From: Escallonia rubra
Taxonomy: Eukaryota > Streptophyta > Magnoliopsida > Escalloniales > Escalloniaceae
Assembly: GCA_033065855.1 (NCBI GenBank)
Contig: JAVXUO010002017.1
Coordinates: forward strand, 124,001-188,000
DNA length: 64,000 nt
Direction of reading: 5' to 3'
Of this stretch, positions 37,689 through 50,414 are shown in pieces. The notes beneath the pieces are model-generated. The model did not search any database, was not told where the DNA came from, and saw nothing but the letters and a program-made list of their open reading frames with translations. Numbering within the stretch: the stretch's first letter is position 1; the number at the start of each line of letters is the position of its first letter. The translations under genes were made by a program, and so were the position numbers.

Positions 37689-40600
37689 GAATCTTGAAAA
37701 TTTAATAGCAGACCAATGTGATGCTTTACCTTTCATAGGAATCTAATGCATGAAGTTGCTAAATGTTTGCATTTCTGTTGTAGTACTTGATCAATAAATA
37801 TTGTAGGCATTCGAAAGTGAGGAGTCCCTCGTATGTACTTTTCTTAAAGCTAAAGACCATATTTGTGATATAACAATATGGTTTATAATGATCTTCTGCT
37901 TAGGACACAAGTAAGAGCCTACCTAATTGGTCACTGGTCCTCTTTTTTCTCTGCTATCTTCATTTGTTCATCGCCTTCTACTGTAGTCCGGCGGATATTT
38001 ACTTACGTCTTGGTCATTTTGTAGTCATCATTGCTGTGTATGATAGATTGTGCTTTTAACAGTTGTATTCATGTGAAATCCAACTCAGACTTCTTTACAG
38101 GTCTTCCCTTGTGTCTCTGCAACTTGTGGGCATTTCTATCATCCAAAATGTGTTGCAAAACTTCTGCACCCGTGGGACGAAACTCAAGCAGAAATACTTC
38201 AGCAAAACATTTTTGCAGGAGAATCATTCACATGTCCGGCCCACAAATGTTTTCTTTGTAAGCAAGGGGAACATAAAAAAGTTGATGACTTGCAATTTGC
38301 AGTGTGCAGACGCTGTCCGAAGGCATACCATCGCAAATGCTTACCCAGGTTATCTCTAACTGTGCTGATTTCATCATTCCAATCCAAAGTATCCTTTAAG
38401 TACTTCGTTATAGTTTGATTATAACAAAAAGTTACATATATTCACGTCTTATATCTAATGCATAATGTACTTTTTTTCAGGAAGATTGTCTTCGAAAGTA
38501 ACTATGAGAAAAACATACAGCAAAGGGCATGGGATGGTCTTTTGCCTAATCGTATCTTGATATACTGCACGTACGTATTTTACATGGGTGACCCTATCTC
38601 CTAGATAACTATTTGTTCAGCAGCAGTTGCCTTACCAATAATGATTTGATAGGGAACACGTCATCATTCCAGAAATTGGGACACCGGCAAGAGCTCATAT
38701 TCTATTTCCTGATGATGATGGAAAAAAGAAGCGACAAATATCAGGGCTGCCTTTAAGCAAAGAGAAGGTGATGACTGGAAAGAGAAGTAAGTTGTTCGAA
38801 AATTTTGGAGAAAAAACTGTGGTAAAGATGCAAAAGAAGGTTGAGAGGACGTGTGGTGATATCAGAAGTGGTCATTCTACCATTGAGAAAGGGGTTACAA
38901 AAAAATGTATGAAGGACAAGAGTACATATGTTCCAGCAAAAGTTGGCAACTCTTCCATCATGGATAAACCTCAATTCGCAAGAAACCAACCATCAGTCCC
39001 ACTATTGAGAAAGGAACCGTATTTACTGAAGTCTAAGCAGCAACATGTTCCCATGGTCAAGACTAAAAACATGCTTGCAGCTCCGAATGCAATTAGGAAA
39101 GCGAGCAGTACACGGCCTTTAGTAGATGCCGAGATGGAAAATCGGTGATTTTCTTGCATTCTTTCATATCTTTCGGATTGTTGTCTTGGTTAAAACTCAT
39201 AATCCTATTTGTTTGGTCTTCTTTATATCAAGCTTGATGCACAAATTTTGATGCGCAGAATGTTGAAATTGATGAAAGATTCTACATCTTCATTCAACAT
39301 GGAAGACTTTGTGAAGAAGCAGAAGATCGTATCTTCCCGTTCGTACTCGCAGAATTTTGTATTGGACAAGTCCATTACCATGGGAAAAGTGGAGCGCTCT
39401 GTGAACGTATAGTGTACCAACTTTACATGAGATGCATCTGGCAGTGATGGTTCTTTTTGTTATCTAAGTATATATATGTCATCATTAGGTTTGTAGTTTT
39501 ATTCTTTTTCTGGGGTTCCTAAATTATGCCTGCAGGCTATTCGAGCAGCCTTGAAGAAGTTAGAAGAAGGGGGTACAATTGAGGACGCGCAGGCTGTTTG
39601 TGAACCAGAAGTTCTCAATCAGATTATCAGATGGAAGGTGCTTGCCAGTTTAACTCGTACTAAGTCTTAACTTTTATTCAAACGTCAGGCTCGCAGTTTC
39701 CTCTATTTATCTTGCTGGTCTGTGCTGATATGTATAAGTTTCTCATATTTTTGCTCCTTTTGTTTGCACTTAAGCTTGTGTTCTTGCCTGTTACTTCAAA
39801 TCCATGATCTTAAACTGCATGGAGTCAATCTTTTCTTGATCGGACGGCATCTTGCAGTGTGTGTGGTTCTAACTGGAGTGAAAGTTCTGTCTTATACCTT
39901 AAAGGGTATGCTTAATGAGGACCCAAACCTTATTATGTTAGTGTTCAACTTTATGATTCGCTTACTTGCTTAAGATTGTTATGAGTTTACTGCGCCGAAC
40001 TCCAATTGCTTATATGTTAGCAATATCTTTGCAGCTATTAGTTTGAGATCTCCACCCACCCAGCTGATAGCTTAAGCTTTCGGAGTAACTGCTGATGTAG
40101 AATGGTAATAGAGCTTGGGTTTAGGGGGGGTCTTCACAATAGGTATATACGTATTATGGCATGGCATTAGAGCTTCCTTCCAGGGAGGTCTTCGGAGTAC
40201 TTAGTGATGCAGCATAAGGGAGGTCTTGGGTATTGGAGCTTCTGCTTAGGGAGGTCTTCAGTTCAAGTGTCTCCATCTGCTTTTCTTTTTCCTATTTCTA
40301 TCAGCACTTTTGGCTGCATGATGGTCTTACGAGCCAAAAGAGAAAGAAGAAACAAAGCAGTTGCTAAACAAGGGCTTCTTCCTCTGTGTATCTTGTCATA
40401 TCTGATTTCTTCCCACCTGTGACCTATCTAATTATCTTATTTCTTCCCGCTAAAGAGGAGAGGATGTAGAATAGGACACAAGAGTAGTATGCAAATCTAA
40501 GTACCTTATATTATATATATGAGAGCTGAAGCTCAGAGAAAGTGGTCATGTCACCGACTATGTGGACATTCTTTCCTTCTGGCACGTGGATTAAAAGTAT

Positions 40601-43600
40601 TTGATTTAATTTGAAATATTTTTACCTTTTTTGCCACATTTTTTAAGACTTTATCTTTTTCCCCTCTCTCTCAAACTCTCACACATTCACACCTCTATTC
40701 ATATATAACTTGCCTGTATAAGATTTCCTTCCCTAACTTATCTCCTACTTTGACTTTAATTTTATCTCATCACTTCAATTTTGTCATAATATTCTCCTTA
40801 AATCTCTCCCTTTCTTTATTTTGAAGCTCTCTAATCTATCATCATTGGTGAAGATTATAGCTAATTTATTATATGTTTGCTTTAATTTCGTATACCTTTT
40901 TAATATCAATCATTTTTTCTTTCCTTTTAATTTGTAGTTTTTTTTTTCGTTTCTTATATATAGTTATGTTAGATTCGAATTTTGTATTGAGCACTAAAAT
41001 CAATTCAAAACTCTGAACTTTCCTCCTAATGTCTCCACACTCAGGCCAATCAAAGATGGAATTTTTGGATTTAATCAATTATAAAAGTATCCCCAAAATC
41101 ACAATATAAGAAAATGACACCTTAAATATATCCTTAAACTTGATTACTTCGATTACAATAAATCACTGAATCCATAAAACCTCTCTCTATAATTTCTCCT
41201 ACAATTTCTCCCCCACTCACGGGTTCCATCTTCCCCCAAAATCACTGCTTAAGCAACCCCATCTTAAATCTCTCTCCTTTTAAACCCTACTGATTACATA
41301 ATCCTAAAATAACAATCTAAAAGTTTACACTGAAGAAACTCTCCCAATCACTTTTGATAATCACCAGCATAGATGACCAACATCTGAGGTGTCATAAAAA
41401 TCTCTCCTCTCTTTTTCTTTGTTATTGCATTTCACCCTTTATTACGTAATTTATTATAAAAATAGAGGAATTGATTCATGATTCTGTGCAAAGAAAGGGA
41501 GCAGATCACACTTTGTTACGTAATTATATTTCACCCTTTATTACGTAATATAATTTTTGCTCAATGTGATTTGCCATAGTTTGATGATTTTTGGAACCTT
41601 AATCTGTGCAAATCTTCTCATATGTTTCAGCGCTAGACCAATGCAACTATTTTAAGGTGTGCCCCAGATCCTTCACGCATATATATATACATGTGCGTAC
41701 ACACACATATACTACAGCACGTGTGTGTTTGTGTGTGTGTGCGTGTGTTTGTAATTAGATTTCATGTAATTACTATTTTTACACATTTGAACCTAAATTA
41801 GTCCTCTCGTATTTTGGTTCTTCTTAATCGGTCAATCATGTTTATAATCGGTCAATCATGTTTATAAGATCAAGCCATTCTCTTTGGGATATAGCGGACT
41901 GCGCTGTTGAAGTCTAGGAAGTTCTCATTACTAATAATTCTTACAAGATTTGTGAGAATTGGTCCTATTCTGATCTTTTCATCTCTCATTATTTTATTGG
42001 TCCCTTTTGCTCTTTTATGATTTTTAGCATTTTAATATTGTATGTTGTTTTGTATGCTTAGATTGGTTATATAATCTTTTAAGAGAACGCCAAATGTGGT
42101 TGATTTGTTGAAATGATATGAGATCTTTTGGGCCGAGAATGGAAAATTTTAATTCCTACGGATATCAACTGTTTTGTTTGATTTCTCCGCATTTGTCTTC
42201 TTAATTGACATAATTTTAAGCTCTAAATGTCCTTTTGCTCCAGTATGCAACGCACGGGATCAAAACTAGTACACCACGAAACTTGGTTGAGTTGTTCCCT
42301 TTCTGTTATTTATAGTGATTGTTACTTGGTAGGGCTCTTCCAAGGTTATCTCAGTAAGGGTGTCCGCAATAGGGACTTCTCCATATTGTTATGGTTTTAT
42401 CAAATGCAAGCTTCAGGGGTTATCTCCTCTCACGAGACTTTCAGATTCCTGTTTTAGCAGATAACTAATAATTTTACAGTTCCTACTGAAATATTATGTG
42501 ATATGAGGTCTCTTCGATCTCGTAAGGTTATAACTGACTGCAGTTGTATGCAACTGGTTACTCCTTAGAGAGCCCTCTTCTCAAATCGTAGCGAAACTAT
42601 TCATGCATTGTTGCCAATTCTGAAAGAAACTGAATGTGCTGTGATCATGTCATCCAATTGGAACATGGCATGGACAAATATAGGGATATACAATCATGGT
42701 TTGTTTTTCCTGCATATTATGTGTCCTTGAAATAAATTATACAGAAGAATTGGTGTTCTTGATGGAAAACAGAGGAGGGATACCCCCTAAGTCACCAGTT
42801 CCTCGAGCAGAAGCAAATCCAAAAGCGAGAGTGGCACAGTTTACATGAATTATGTAGTGAGCGCGCAAATATGTAGAGTGAAAGCGAGAGCGACGATTGA
42901 GACCGGGCACGCTAGGCACTTTAGAAGGATTTGGAATCTTAGGACACCCCTCGTAGCTTTTTCATAATGCAAGAATAGCTTGCAAAGGGTAAACCCAGTT
43001 TCTAGTCCAATTGGGGTAGTTCCTCTCTTGCAATGCGAAGCAGCTTTTTTTAATTTTGGAAAGCATCTTAATCTTTGAAGGAGGAAATCATGTGTAGCAT
43101 CTAAGTAAATCATATGTGCAAAGTCTTATCTATATGAAGCTTATGTTTCATTTTATAGTTTGTCTTTATCGTAAATACTAACTTCTTTGAAACTATACCC
43201 CGTAGAATGTAAGTGCTTCTTATAACTCGTGTGCCTAGATATTGTTATATGTGAAAAGAGTGCTTTGGCATTGTGCGTTGTCCATTTTTTGCGTTTACTT
43301 GTACATTGTCTTGGTTTCTGTCGCTTTCTGCGTTTCAAATTACTGAGTGGTAGTTATAATAACAAGCATCTGTATTTTTATTTCATTGAATTCTACTTTT
43401 TGTAAGTGGGTTGGTATAGCCACATTGAGCAAGTTCAAAGAGGCAGTCTAAAACATCTAAACCATTGTAACTGTGTAATACTGTACTGTTAGTAGTTATA
43501 CTGGTGGTGCCTGACTGCTATTTATTTATGAAGTACTGATTAGCATACTTCTGCAAGCACACTAATTGCCTTCTTCAACTCTGTAGAGGAAGCTCACGGT

Positions 43601-46600
43601 CTATCTTGCACCTTTTCTCCACGGCATGCGTTATACCTCTTTCGGTCGCCACTTTACAAAAGTGGACAAGCTCAAGGAGGTAACATAACTGTGCTTCCAT
43701 CTTTAAATTTCTATGGGATGCTTATCAGTGGAAACAAGATCATGAAGTGATTACTTGTTATAGCAATAGCCCCCCCCCCCAAAAAAAAAAAAAAACCCCT
43801 ACATGTGCAGAAAAAAGTAAAAAGAAACCCTTTCCTTGTACATTAAGGACCTGGGCCTGTTGAAAGTTCAAAATACTTGACTCTGCTCCTACACAAAAAT
43901 TAGGTATATTTTTTCATGTACGTGTGTATATATACTTAGTAGTTAGTAGTGGAAACTCCTCATATGGTGACACTTTCTCCCTCGGGAACTCGCTTTTGCG
44001 ATCCCAACTTAGAAGCTCCACGGGACCGTGTCCCAAGCTAACATGGGAATTTGATCCCGTTAGCTCGACAGAGATGCATGAAACAAGTGAGAGTACCTGA
44101 AAATCAAGCACTTTTCGACTCGATTCCTTGTTACCCTCTTCCTTATAGTCCTTAAAGCCTCATTGTCCATTTGCTGACTACCAGCAACGAGAGAAAAAAG
44201 CTTTTCAATTAGTGCGCTCTCATCTCTCTCTCTTCAATTCATTTTTGGCCCCATGTCTAACCCTGTTAGATGCGAGATGTACTGCCTAGATATGTCTCGA
44301 GAAGTGAACAGCAGCGGAACTACTTTTACCTTTGTTTTTTTTTAAGGCAAGTAGCTTGTAGCCACTTGATGTGACGAGTACAAAGTAAAATTCACTGTCG
44401 CTTATGGTATTTGCAAGGAAAAAAGTATGTACACCGTAATTAAGAGTAAAAAGTATTAAACAAATGGTAATACTCTTTTTCGCATTTTATTTATTCAAGC
44501 TGATCTCAACCTTAGATTCTTCGGTGCTTACGCTCCCCCGCCCTCGTTCCCGCTCTTGCTCCTGCCAGCAACCCCGCTTTGTGCAACTAAGATATGTACA
44601 AGACACACACACACACACATGCACATGTACTGTGGAGCTTGCAATGTCCCATTGCTGTGGAACCAGAACTGCAAGTTTGGAGAAGGGGAGAGTGATATAG
44701 AAAGGGAGAAGACAAGGACTTGCTTCACCTCTGAATTGGCACCCAGAAATAGGTCCACTTCGCTAAGCTTAGACTTAGTTTGCGTCTGGGCAAGATATTA
44801 GAAATAGGTTGACTTCTTTCCAAAAATCTATTGGTTCTGAGGTGAGAAGTATGCCCAACAATTCACTTTTGACTGGTATATATGGTGTGACGAACCACAG
44901 CTATTCATAAAATCGCATTGGCAGGGACAAGTAAGCTTCAGTTGTGGCGGTGGTTTCCTTTGTGGATGTTCAGGAGAGATCCTCATTCAAGAGGGATCTT
45001 CAAGACTAACAACCAGGAGATGGTAGTTCTCTTGGTACAACTTCATGGATCCAACGTACAAAGTCTGATCCGGAATACTACCACTTTCTCTGAGAAAACC
45101 TTATAACTCGAGCTCCCAAACTTCCCACATGAAAATACTTGTGCACTTGCGGGTATTTCCTGTGGAGGAAGACTTTTTTATGATTTCTTCAACTGCTTTT
45201 ACATAGATTGATTAATTTTGGAATTGTTTATGCAATTTTTACCAAAGATTAACGACAAGTCTGCATAGGAAAGTAATCCCAGGTTAATTGTATGTATTTT
45301 TATGTTGATTTCGGTTTCTTCATTCTCTGCGTTTATGACTAAGCAGTAGGGTCAAGCTCATTGCATTGCTTTGATGCAGATAGTTGATAGGCTCCATTGC
45401 TACGTGCAAGATGGCGACATGGTAAGACTTAGATATGTTTGCATTCCTCTGCTTCTTGGTTTGTTTCTGCGGTTCTGTTGTTCTTTTGGCACATAATCCT
45501 AGTAATGCGTGTCCAACTATGTATATCATGCTCAAGTCATGCTTATGAACTTAGTAATGCGTGTCCAACGATGTATATCATGTTTAAAACAACAGCTCTT
45601 GGGAACAGCACAATGGCTTCAATCTTGTGTTGTTAGATATACACAAAGTAACCAAATAATCAGATTGGACATAGAATTGCAGTCAACGGAGTGAACCGAA
45701 GTTTAGCCTCTCAAACAAATCTGAGAGCCTCCTTTGAAATTTTCTTGTGGACATATTACAAAGGGAAGCAAGAAAAATATCCCATTTGCAACTAATCTGT
45801 TGAAGAAGTCCTAGAATAGAAAATTCTGACATTCCTGCAAGAGCCTTTAGAGAAGAGAATGATACCTCCCCCATGGAGAAAATTGGGAAAAGGTATAAAA
45901 GCAAACAAACAACAAAAAGAAGATAACGAAAAAGCCCTAAAATGCTCAAAACCCTTCACAGTAAAGTTACGTGTTTACGTTTTAGAAAAAAATGTAAAAA
46001 CACGCTACTTGCCACCTCTTTAACGATTTCATATGTTATAAAAGAGCAGGTGTGAATCAAGCTTGATACCTTCCACCTCCCTGCTCTCGTGGCAATATGA
46101 CTTGAGATTTAGCAAGCATACCTTGTTCTAGCATACATAGTTCTAGCAAGCCTACATGTTAAAGTAGGCTGTCGCTGCAGGCCTAACTGATAAGCTTTCT
46201 TGGATCGAATTGTCTTCATAAGGGATTGGGAGGGTCGTAGTAATTTGTACGGCCTATCAATCATTCTGTAGTTGACCATGTGATCCAATAATAATAATAA
46301 TAATTAGCACAAAAAAAACCTATTAATAAGCATTACAACTTGGTTGCAGTCCATTGAATATTCTAGCTTCAGCCTTTGTTGCGCCCAGCCATGGCACTTT
46401 ATGGTTACACTCTCTCTTAAGTAATTTCATGGTAAAGTAAATGGACTTTAATTTCCTAGGAACTTTAAGATTTTAATTAAAAGGAACTAAACATGAGCTT
46501 AACTGGAACTTTGTTGCAACAAGAAGCCTGATCCAGGCTTTATTCCTCCATCTAAATGGTCAAGTTCGAGCTATAGAAATGCATGATACAAAAGGAACTG

Positions 46601-48405
46601 TTTAAACCTGGAGATTGCAATGATGAATTTTATATATTTTCTTGGCGCCATGTGTTGGCGGAGATACCTGGAAGCCTAGAACTAATTGTTTATGGGGCTC
46701 CTGAAACCTTCTTTGCTTCAATACTTGTGACGACCTTTAGAAAAAATATAAACAATATTGAATGTAGAAGAAAGGATTGAATTTGGTAATTACCCAGGAA
46801 AGGGAAAACCTTAATCTAAAAAACCCTTAAGTTTCTGATAAGTTGTCTATCATCCTTCTTGACCGATATGCATATTTTTAAGCAGATAGTCGACTTCTGC
46901 TGTGGTTCGAATGACTTCAGTTGCTTGATGAAGGAAAAGCTTGAAAAAATGGGGAAGAGGTGCTCATTCAAAAACTACGATCTCATCACGCCTAAAGTGA
47001 GTCTTCACTCTTCTTAATTGATGCCATATGATTTTTTTCAAAATAGAGTTGGATCAATTACAGGCATGAGTTGTGTGTGTGAAAATTCTCCCACTGTTGA
47101 AGAATTGTCGTTTTGACAAGAGGTAAAATTGGCCCAAATTACATGCATGGTGCGATGGGCATTGACATGAAAAATAAGTTAGCAGTCAGTTAGACCTACT
47201 TTTCAGTGGATCATGAACAGTGAGGTGGTTTTGGAATGTGGGTAAGTTCACCTCTCTCAGGGTTTTGATTCATTCTGCTCAGCTACATGTTACAGGTGTA
47301 AGGACTTACCTATCTCCCCATGAGAGTTGGCAAATAGATCTCCCTCACCTTAAAGGATTGAATGCTGTGACCTCATGATGTGCTGATAATGGCCCCTATT
47401 TGCCCAAGTCGGGGTGTTTGAGGCAAGGATCCTAATACTTAATTTTCCTTCTTTTTCCAGAATGATTTTAGTTTTGAGAAGAGGGACTGGATGAGCGTTC
47501 ATGCAGGAGAATTACCTGCCGGATCTCGTATGGTAAGGCGTTCACGGACTCTTTTTCCAGTGAATTAGCATGATGCTTGGATATTTCAGAACTACATGGA
47601 AGATTCACCAGTTATCCTAATCGTTGAGTTCTATGTAGATCATGGGGCTGAATCCTCCCTTTGGGGTCCAAGCATCCCTTGCAAACAAGTTCATTGACAA
47701 GGCTCTCAGTTTCAAGCCAAAACTTCTCATTCTTATTGTTCCTAAAGAAACCAGAAGGCAAGCATTTTGAATTTAAACCCTTGTGTTATCGTTTAAATTA
47801 ACCTGTTAAACTCTGGTCTTATGCGTATGCTACTTACTTTTTACAGACTTGATACAAAAGAGCATCCATATGATTTAATTTGGGAGGATGATCAAATACT
47901 CGCGGGCAAGGTATTCAAGCAAGAAATTACCTTGTAATCCGATTATTTCCTTTACGTATCGAGATTCAAATCTATTGTGGCTCATTTAGGTTACCCTATC
48001 TTTTCTCAGTCATTTTACCTACCCGGATCAGTTGATGTGCATGACCAACAATTAGATCAGTGGAATATGAACCCACCGCCACTATATCTTTGGAGTCACC
48101 CTGTCTGGACGGGCAGGCACAAAGCAATAGCTCAAGAGAGTGGCCACTTCAACAAGGTGCCTAAAAATGTGCATACAGAAACAAACAATGTGAGAGGTGT
48201 GGACTCAAATTATCTGATGGAGGAAGCCCTTGATTGTTATGGTGATTTCTCCAATTTTGGGAACAGCTACGGTGATATCTGCAGCATATTGGATGATGTG
48301 CCTGAAGAACCTGATTATACTCCCGGTAACGCAGTTGTGCCTGGTGAGAAGGAAGCTGGCCCCTTTGTCACTGATGATGAGACAAGGATGCAATTTAATG
48401 GATGA
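32995..48405 (+). CDS. EDM2: EDM2-like PHD-finger / methyltransferase-fold chromatin regulator
   Basis: Nuclear protein family that in Arabidopsis controls heterochromatin, alternative polyadenylation and silencing at TE-containing introns. Coding exons: 32995-33404, 33482-33578, 34546-34691, 35950-36046, 36138-36236, 38101-38348, 38481-38570, 38653-39144, 39259-39406, 39536-39637, 43587-43679, 45380-45421, 46886-46996, 47461-47532, 47639-47757, 47847-47910, 48010-48405 (2826 nt, 941 aa, all phases agree). An N-terminal domain (about 15-160) is followed by PHD-type zinc fingers at 206-283 (VCALCDNGG, CCEGRCIRSFHA) and 284-366 (CVSATCGHFYHPKC, AVCRRCPKAYHRKC). A charged linker leads to a methyltransferase-like fold (from about 644) with DFCCGSNDF at 691-699 and GLNPPFG at 752-758. 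Arabidopsis EDM2 has a long Pro-rich tail (about 1300 aa in total, from memory); here the tail is short and acidic, as in EDL1-type paralogs. Intron 15 is GC-AG. Confidence 0.94.
35416..35701 (+). mobile_element. TRIM in EDM2-like intron 3, complete, about 286 bp
   Basis: Direct terminal repeats 35416-35488 (tgttaaagcatgaat...taaca) and 35642-35701 (tgctaaagcatgata...taaca). A tRNA-Met-like primer site region (tctcagagctc) follows the first, and a purine tract (ggggggagggggag) comes just before the second. The target duplication tagcc (35411-35415 and 35702-35706) is perfect. No coding. It looks structurally whole. Orientation is the same as the host gene. Confidence 0.9.
36555..36585. repeat. 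(TA)n microsatellite in EDM2-like intron 5
   Basis: Alternating TA tract of about 31 bases, preceded by tacata repeats from 36530. Confidence 0.95.
37626..37685. repeat. (CA)n(TA)n compound microsatellite in EDM2-like intron 5
   Basis: About 15 CA units run into about 15 TA units without a break. Likely to vary in length between individuals. Confidence 0.95.
40105..40265 (+). repeat. Degenerate about 65-bp repeat in EDM2-like intron 10
   Basis: Three spaced copies of gagctt(n6-8)agggaggtcttc occur at about 40110, 40169 and 40237. The gagctt/ggtcttc wording resembles an LTR-retrotransposon leader region, but nothing else supports an element here. Confidence 0.45.
40503..42269 (+). mobile_element. 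Probable non-autonomous Helitron in EDM2-like intron 10
   Basis: The right end reads gcaacgcacgggatcaaaa then CTAG followed by T. Gcacggg lies 7 nt before CTAG, exactly as in a second Helitron end in this window (62094-62121). The left arm of its hairpin is decayed. The left edge is put near the ttatattatatatatgag tract at 40505, followed by gctgaagctcagagaaag, a style common at plant Helitron 5' ends; this edge is not certain. AT-rich, no Rep/Hel coding, about 1.77 kb. Confidence 0.45.
41830..41869 (+). repeat. 20-bp perfect tandem duplication
   Basis: Unit aatcggtcaatcatgtttat occurs twice in a row inside EDM2-like intron 10. Confidence 0.9.
45500..45582 (+). repeat. 31-bp direct repeat, 52-bp spacing, EDM2-like intron 12
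   Basis: tagtaatgcgtgtccaac + (t/g)atgtatatcatg occurs at 45500 and again at 45552. Confidence 0.85.
47758..47846 (+). other. GC-AG intron in the EDM2-like gene (intron 15)
   Basis: Exon 15 ends CCAGAAG and the intron begins GCAAGC rather than GT. The acceptor is tttttacag at 47846. Joining gives KETRRLDTKEHP in frame, matching the EDM2 family around this site. No GT donor nearby would keep that alignment. AG|GCAAG is the strong context typical of GC-AG introns. Confidence 0.88.
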
Positions 48406-49111
48406 CGAGGGAACCTTGCATGACTGACAAGATGGACCAGATTTCTGCCTCTTAGATACAAAGCTTAATGTTTAATTAGGAGTCGAATCGTGTAGCTATG
48501 ACCTCGTGTCACAGTATTTTTTTTTATTATAAAATATGAGAATAGCATTGATAAAGACGTTGTTTAAGCGCAGACTAGTAATTCCAATGACATATCATGG
48601 TCAAATAAACGAAGTACAAAAATATTAGAATGCAACACCATCAAAAGGGGTGTTGTTTAGTGTTGGTGAAATATATCATGTTGCAACAAAGAGTCGTGTA
48701 GCCAATCTTGGTGTACGTGAATCCTGGCCTGATAGGCAAAAGTTGTTAAAAGTTGTTAAAGATTTGGCCTCCTTGAGATCTATTAGTGGTGCTTTGTTCA
48801 TACTGTAAAAGTGAAAATCTGTTATTCTATAGTAAAAGTCGTACCATAGGGTGTTCATCGTAGATCTAATGTCTTCAGCATTCGAAATCTATTAAATGAG
48901 GAAAGTAGAGTCAGTGAATACTTTGAGATGCATTAATTTGTGTGACTGAGCATACTTTGTAGTAAGTAGGAGTCCTTTTACTAGAGCAGTATGGCGGTCA
49001 GAAGCCCTTTTAGAAATAACAGTTTTTATACTAGACTGATTGTAAGAGATTGTCATGAACAGACGGATAGGGCTAGAGGAGGTATTTGTGCAATTCGTGT
49101 CATAGTTTAAC
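48406..49111. other. EDM2-like 3' UTR and spacer
   Basis: The first part is presumably the 3' UTR. I see no gene or named repeat in the remainder. Confidence 0.6.
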
Positions 49112-50399
49112 TAGAGATGTCAATGGGCCGGGCTTGGGCCTGCCCAGAGGGGAGGAAAACGGGCCGGGCCGGACCAAAATTTTGGGATATATAGGCCTAG
49201 TCCAAGCCTAGGCCATAGGCCAAATATTTTTAGGCCCGGACTTGGGCCGGGCCCGGGCCCAATTTTTTTGTTGTTGCTCTCTTTTCCAACTTCTTGTTAT
49301 TCAAATTAAAGATTTGAATTGCGATAATTTCATATTATATGTAAGCAAATTGTATGTTTGCAAACAAGTAAATGTCGTAATATGTGTACATATAGTAAAA
49401 ATCATTTAGAATACATGCGTCCCAAACATGTGACTAGTCGATGGTTGAAGCATAGAATGGAATGGACATGCATAAGTTAAAGTTTGGATTGAAATTGACA
49501 AGAGGGTACTTGCTTGCTTCCCTATAAATTTGGAACTGGAAATGGCAGGATATCGCTTATCTAATTAGAATTTACTATTTTACACATCTTGCTTTGTACA
49601 CCATTAAAGTGCATCTGAACTTTGAATTTGAAATGTGTTTATATGTTATTTCTTACTAGGATTCACGGTTATACGCACCTGGATTTTCGTCGCTAAAGTA
49701 TTAGCGACAAAAATGCTACATCTTTAGCGACAGATTGAGATATTGCTAGATTCTCCCAAGTTTATTTCACTTCATTCGTTGTGTTATTTCTAGTTTTACT
49801 TATTAGTACCGACTTTAAACCCATTGCAATGTACCAACAATTATGTTTCTCAAACCATAGTATTTTATTAGACTTTTTTCAATAAAGTCCTGATTTTCAG
49901 GCAAGTAGAAAAAATTGAAGATTAATAAAAAAGCTAAGACTTGATGGATAAAACAATAAAGAATTCTTAGGCGGACAAGAATTTGGATAGACCTGAGTCA
50001 TTAATATCCAAAATCATATCAAAGAAAACATAGATATTAAAGAAAACATAGATATTAAAGAAAACAATAAAGAATATGGTCGTTGGGGGGAAAAGGGGAG
50101 GGAAAACAATTTTTGATATAAAATGGGCCGTCCACTTTAGGGCCAGAAAAGGGCCCAAAATCGGGCCAATTTCGGGGCTGAATTTGGGCTTTTTCGAGCG
50201 GGGCCAAAAAAATTGGGCTTTTTCAGGTCGGGCCTGGCCCGAGCTGTTTTGGGTGAAACCTCGGCCTGGTCCAACCCCAGGTCCAAGGCCCTTTAGTTTA
50301 GGGCCGCTACTGTTCACTGGAGGGCCAGGCCAGCCCGGCCAAAAAACGGGCCAGGTCGGGCCAGCCAGCGGGCCGCCCGGCCCTTTTGACATCTCTAAC
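49112..50399. mobile_element. hAT-like non-autonomous element with GGCC-rich ends, 1.29 kb
   Basis: Ends TAGAGATGTCAATGGGCC (left) and, in reverse complement, TAGAGATGTCAAAAGGGCC (right) are near-identical inverted repeats. They are followed on both sides by about 150-300 bp of dense GGGCCGGGC/GGCCC subterminal repeats in inverted order. The middle is AT-rich without a transposase. Flanks agtttaac (49104-49111) and tgtttaac (50400-50407) agree at 7 of 8 positions, as expected of the 8-bp hAT target duplication. The apparent proline/glycine-rich open frames here are by-products of the GGCC repeats. Confidence 0.82.
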
Positions 50400-50414
50400 T
50401 GTTTAACATAGCAT

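Noticed and set aside
39230-39258. EDM2-like exon 9 starting after tatcaag at 39230
   Set aside because: It breaks the reading frame from exon 8. The acceptor gcgcag at 39258 gives ENRMLKLMKD, as in the family.
49967-50411. Open frames of 141 and 111 residues rich in Gly/Pro
   Set aside because: They are translations of GGCC subterminal repeats of the hAT-like element and overlap on opposite strands.
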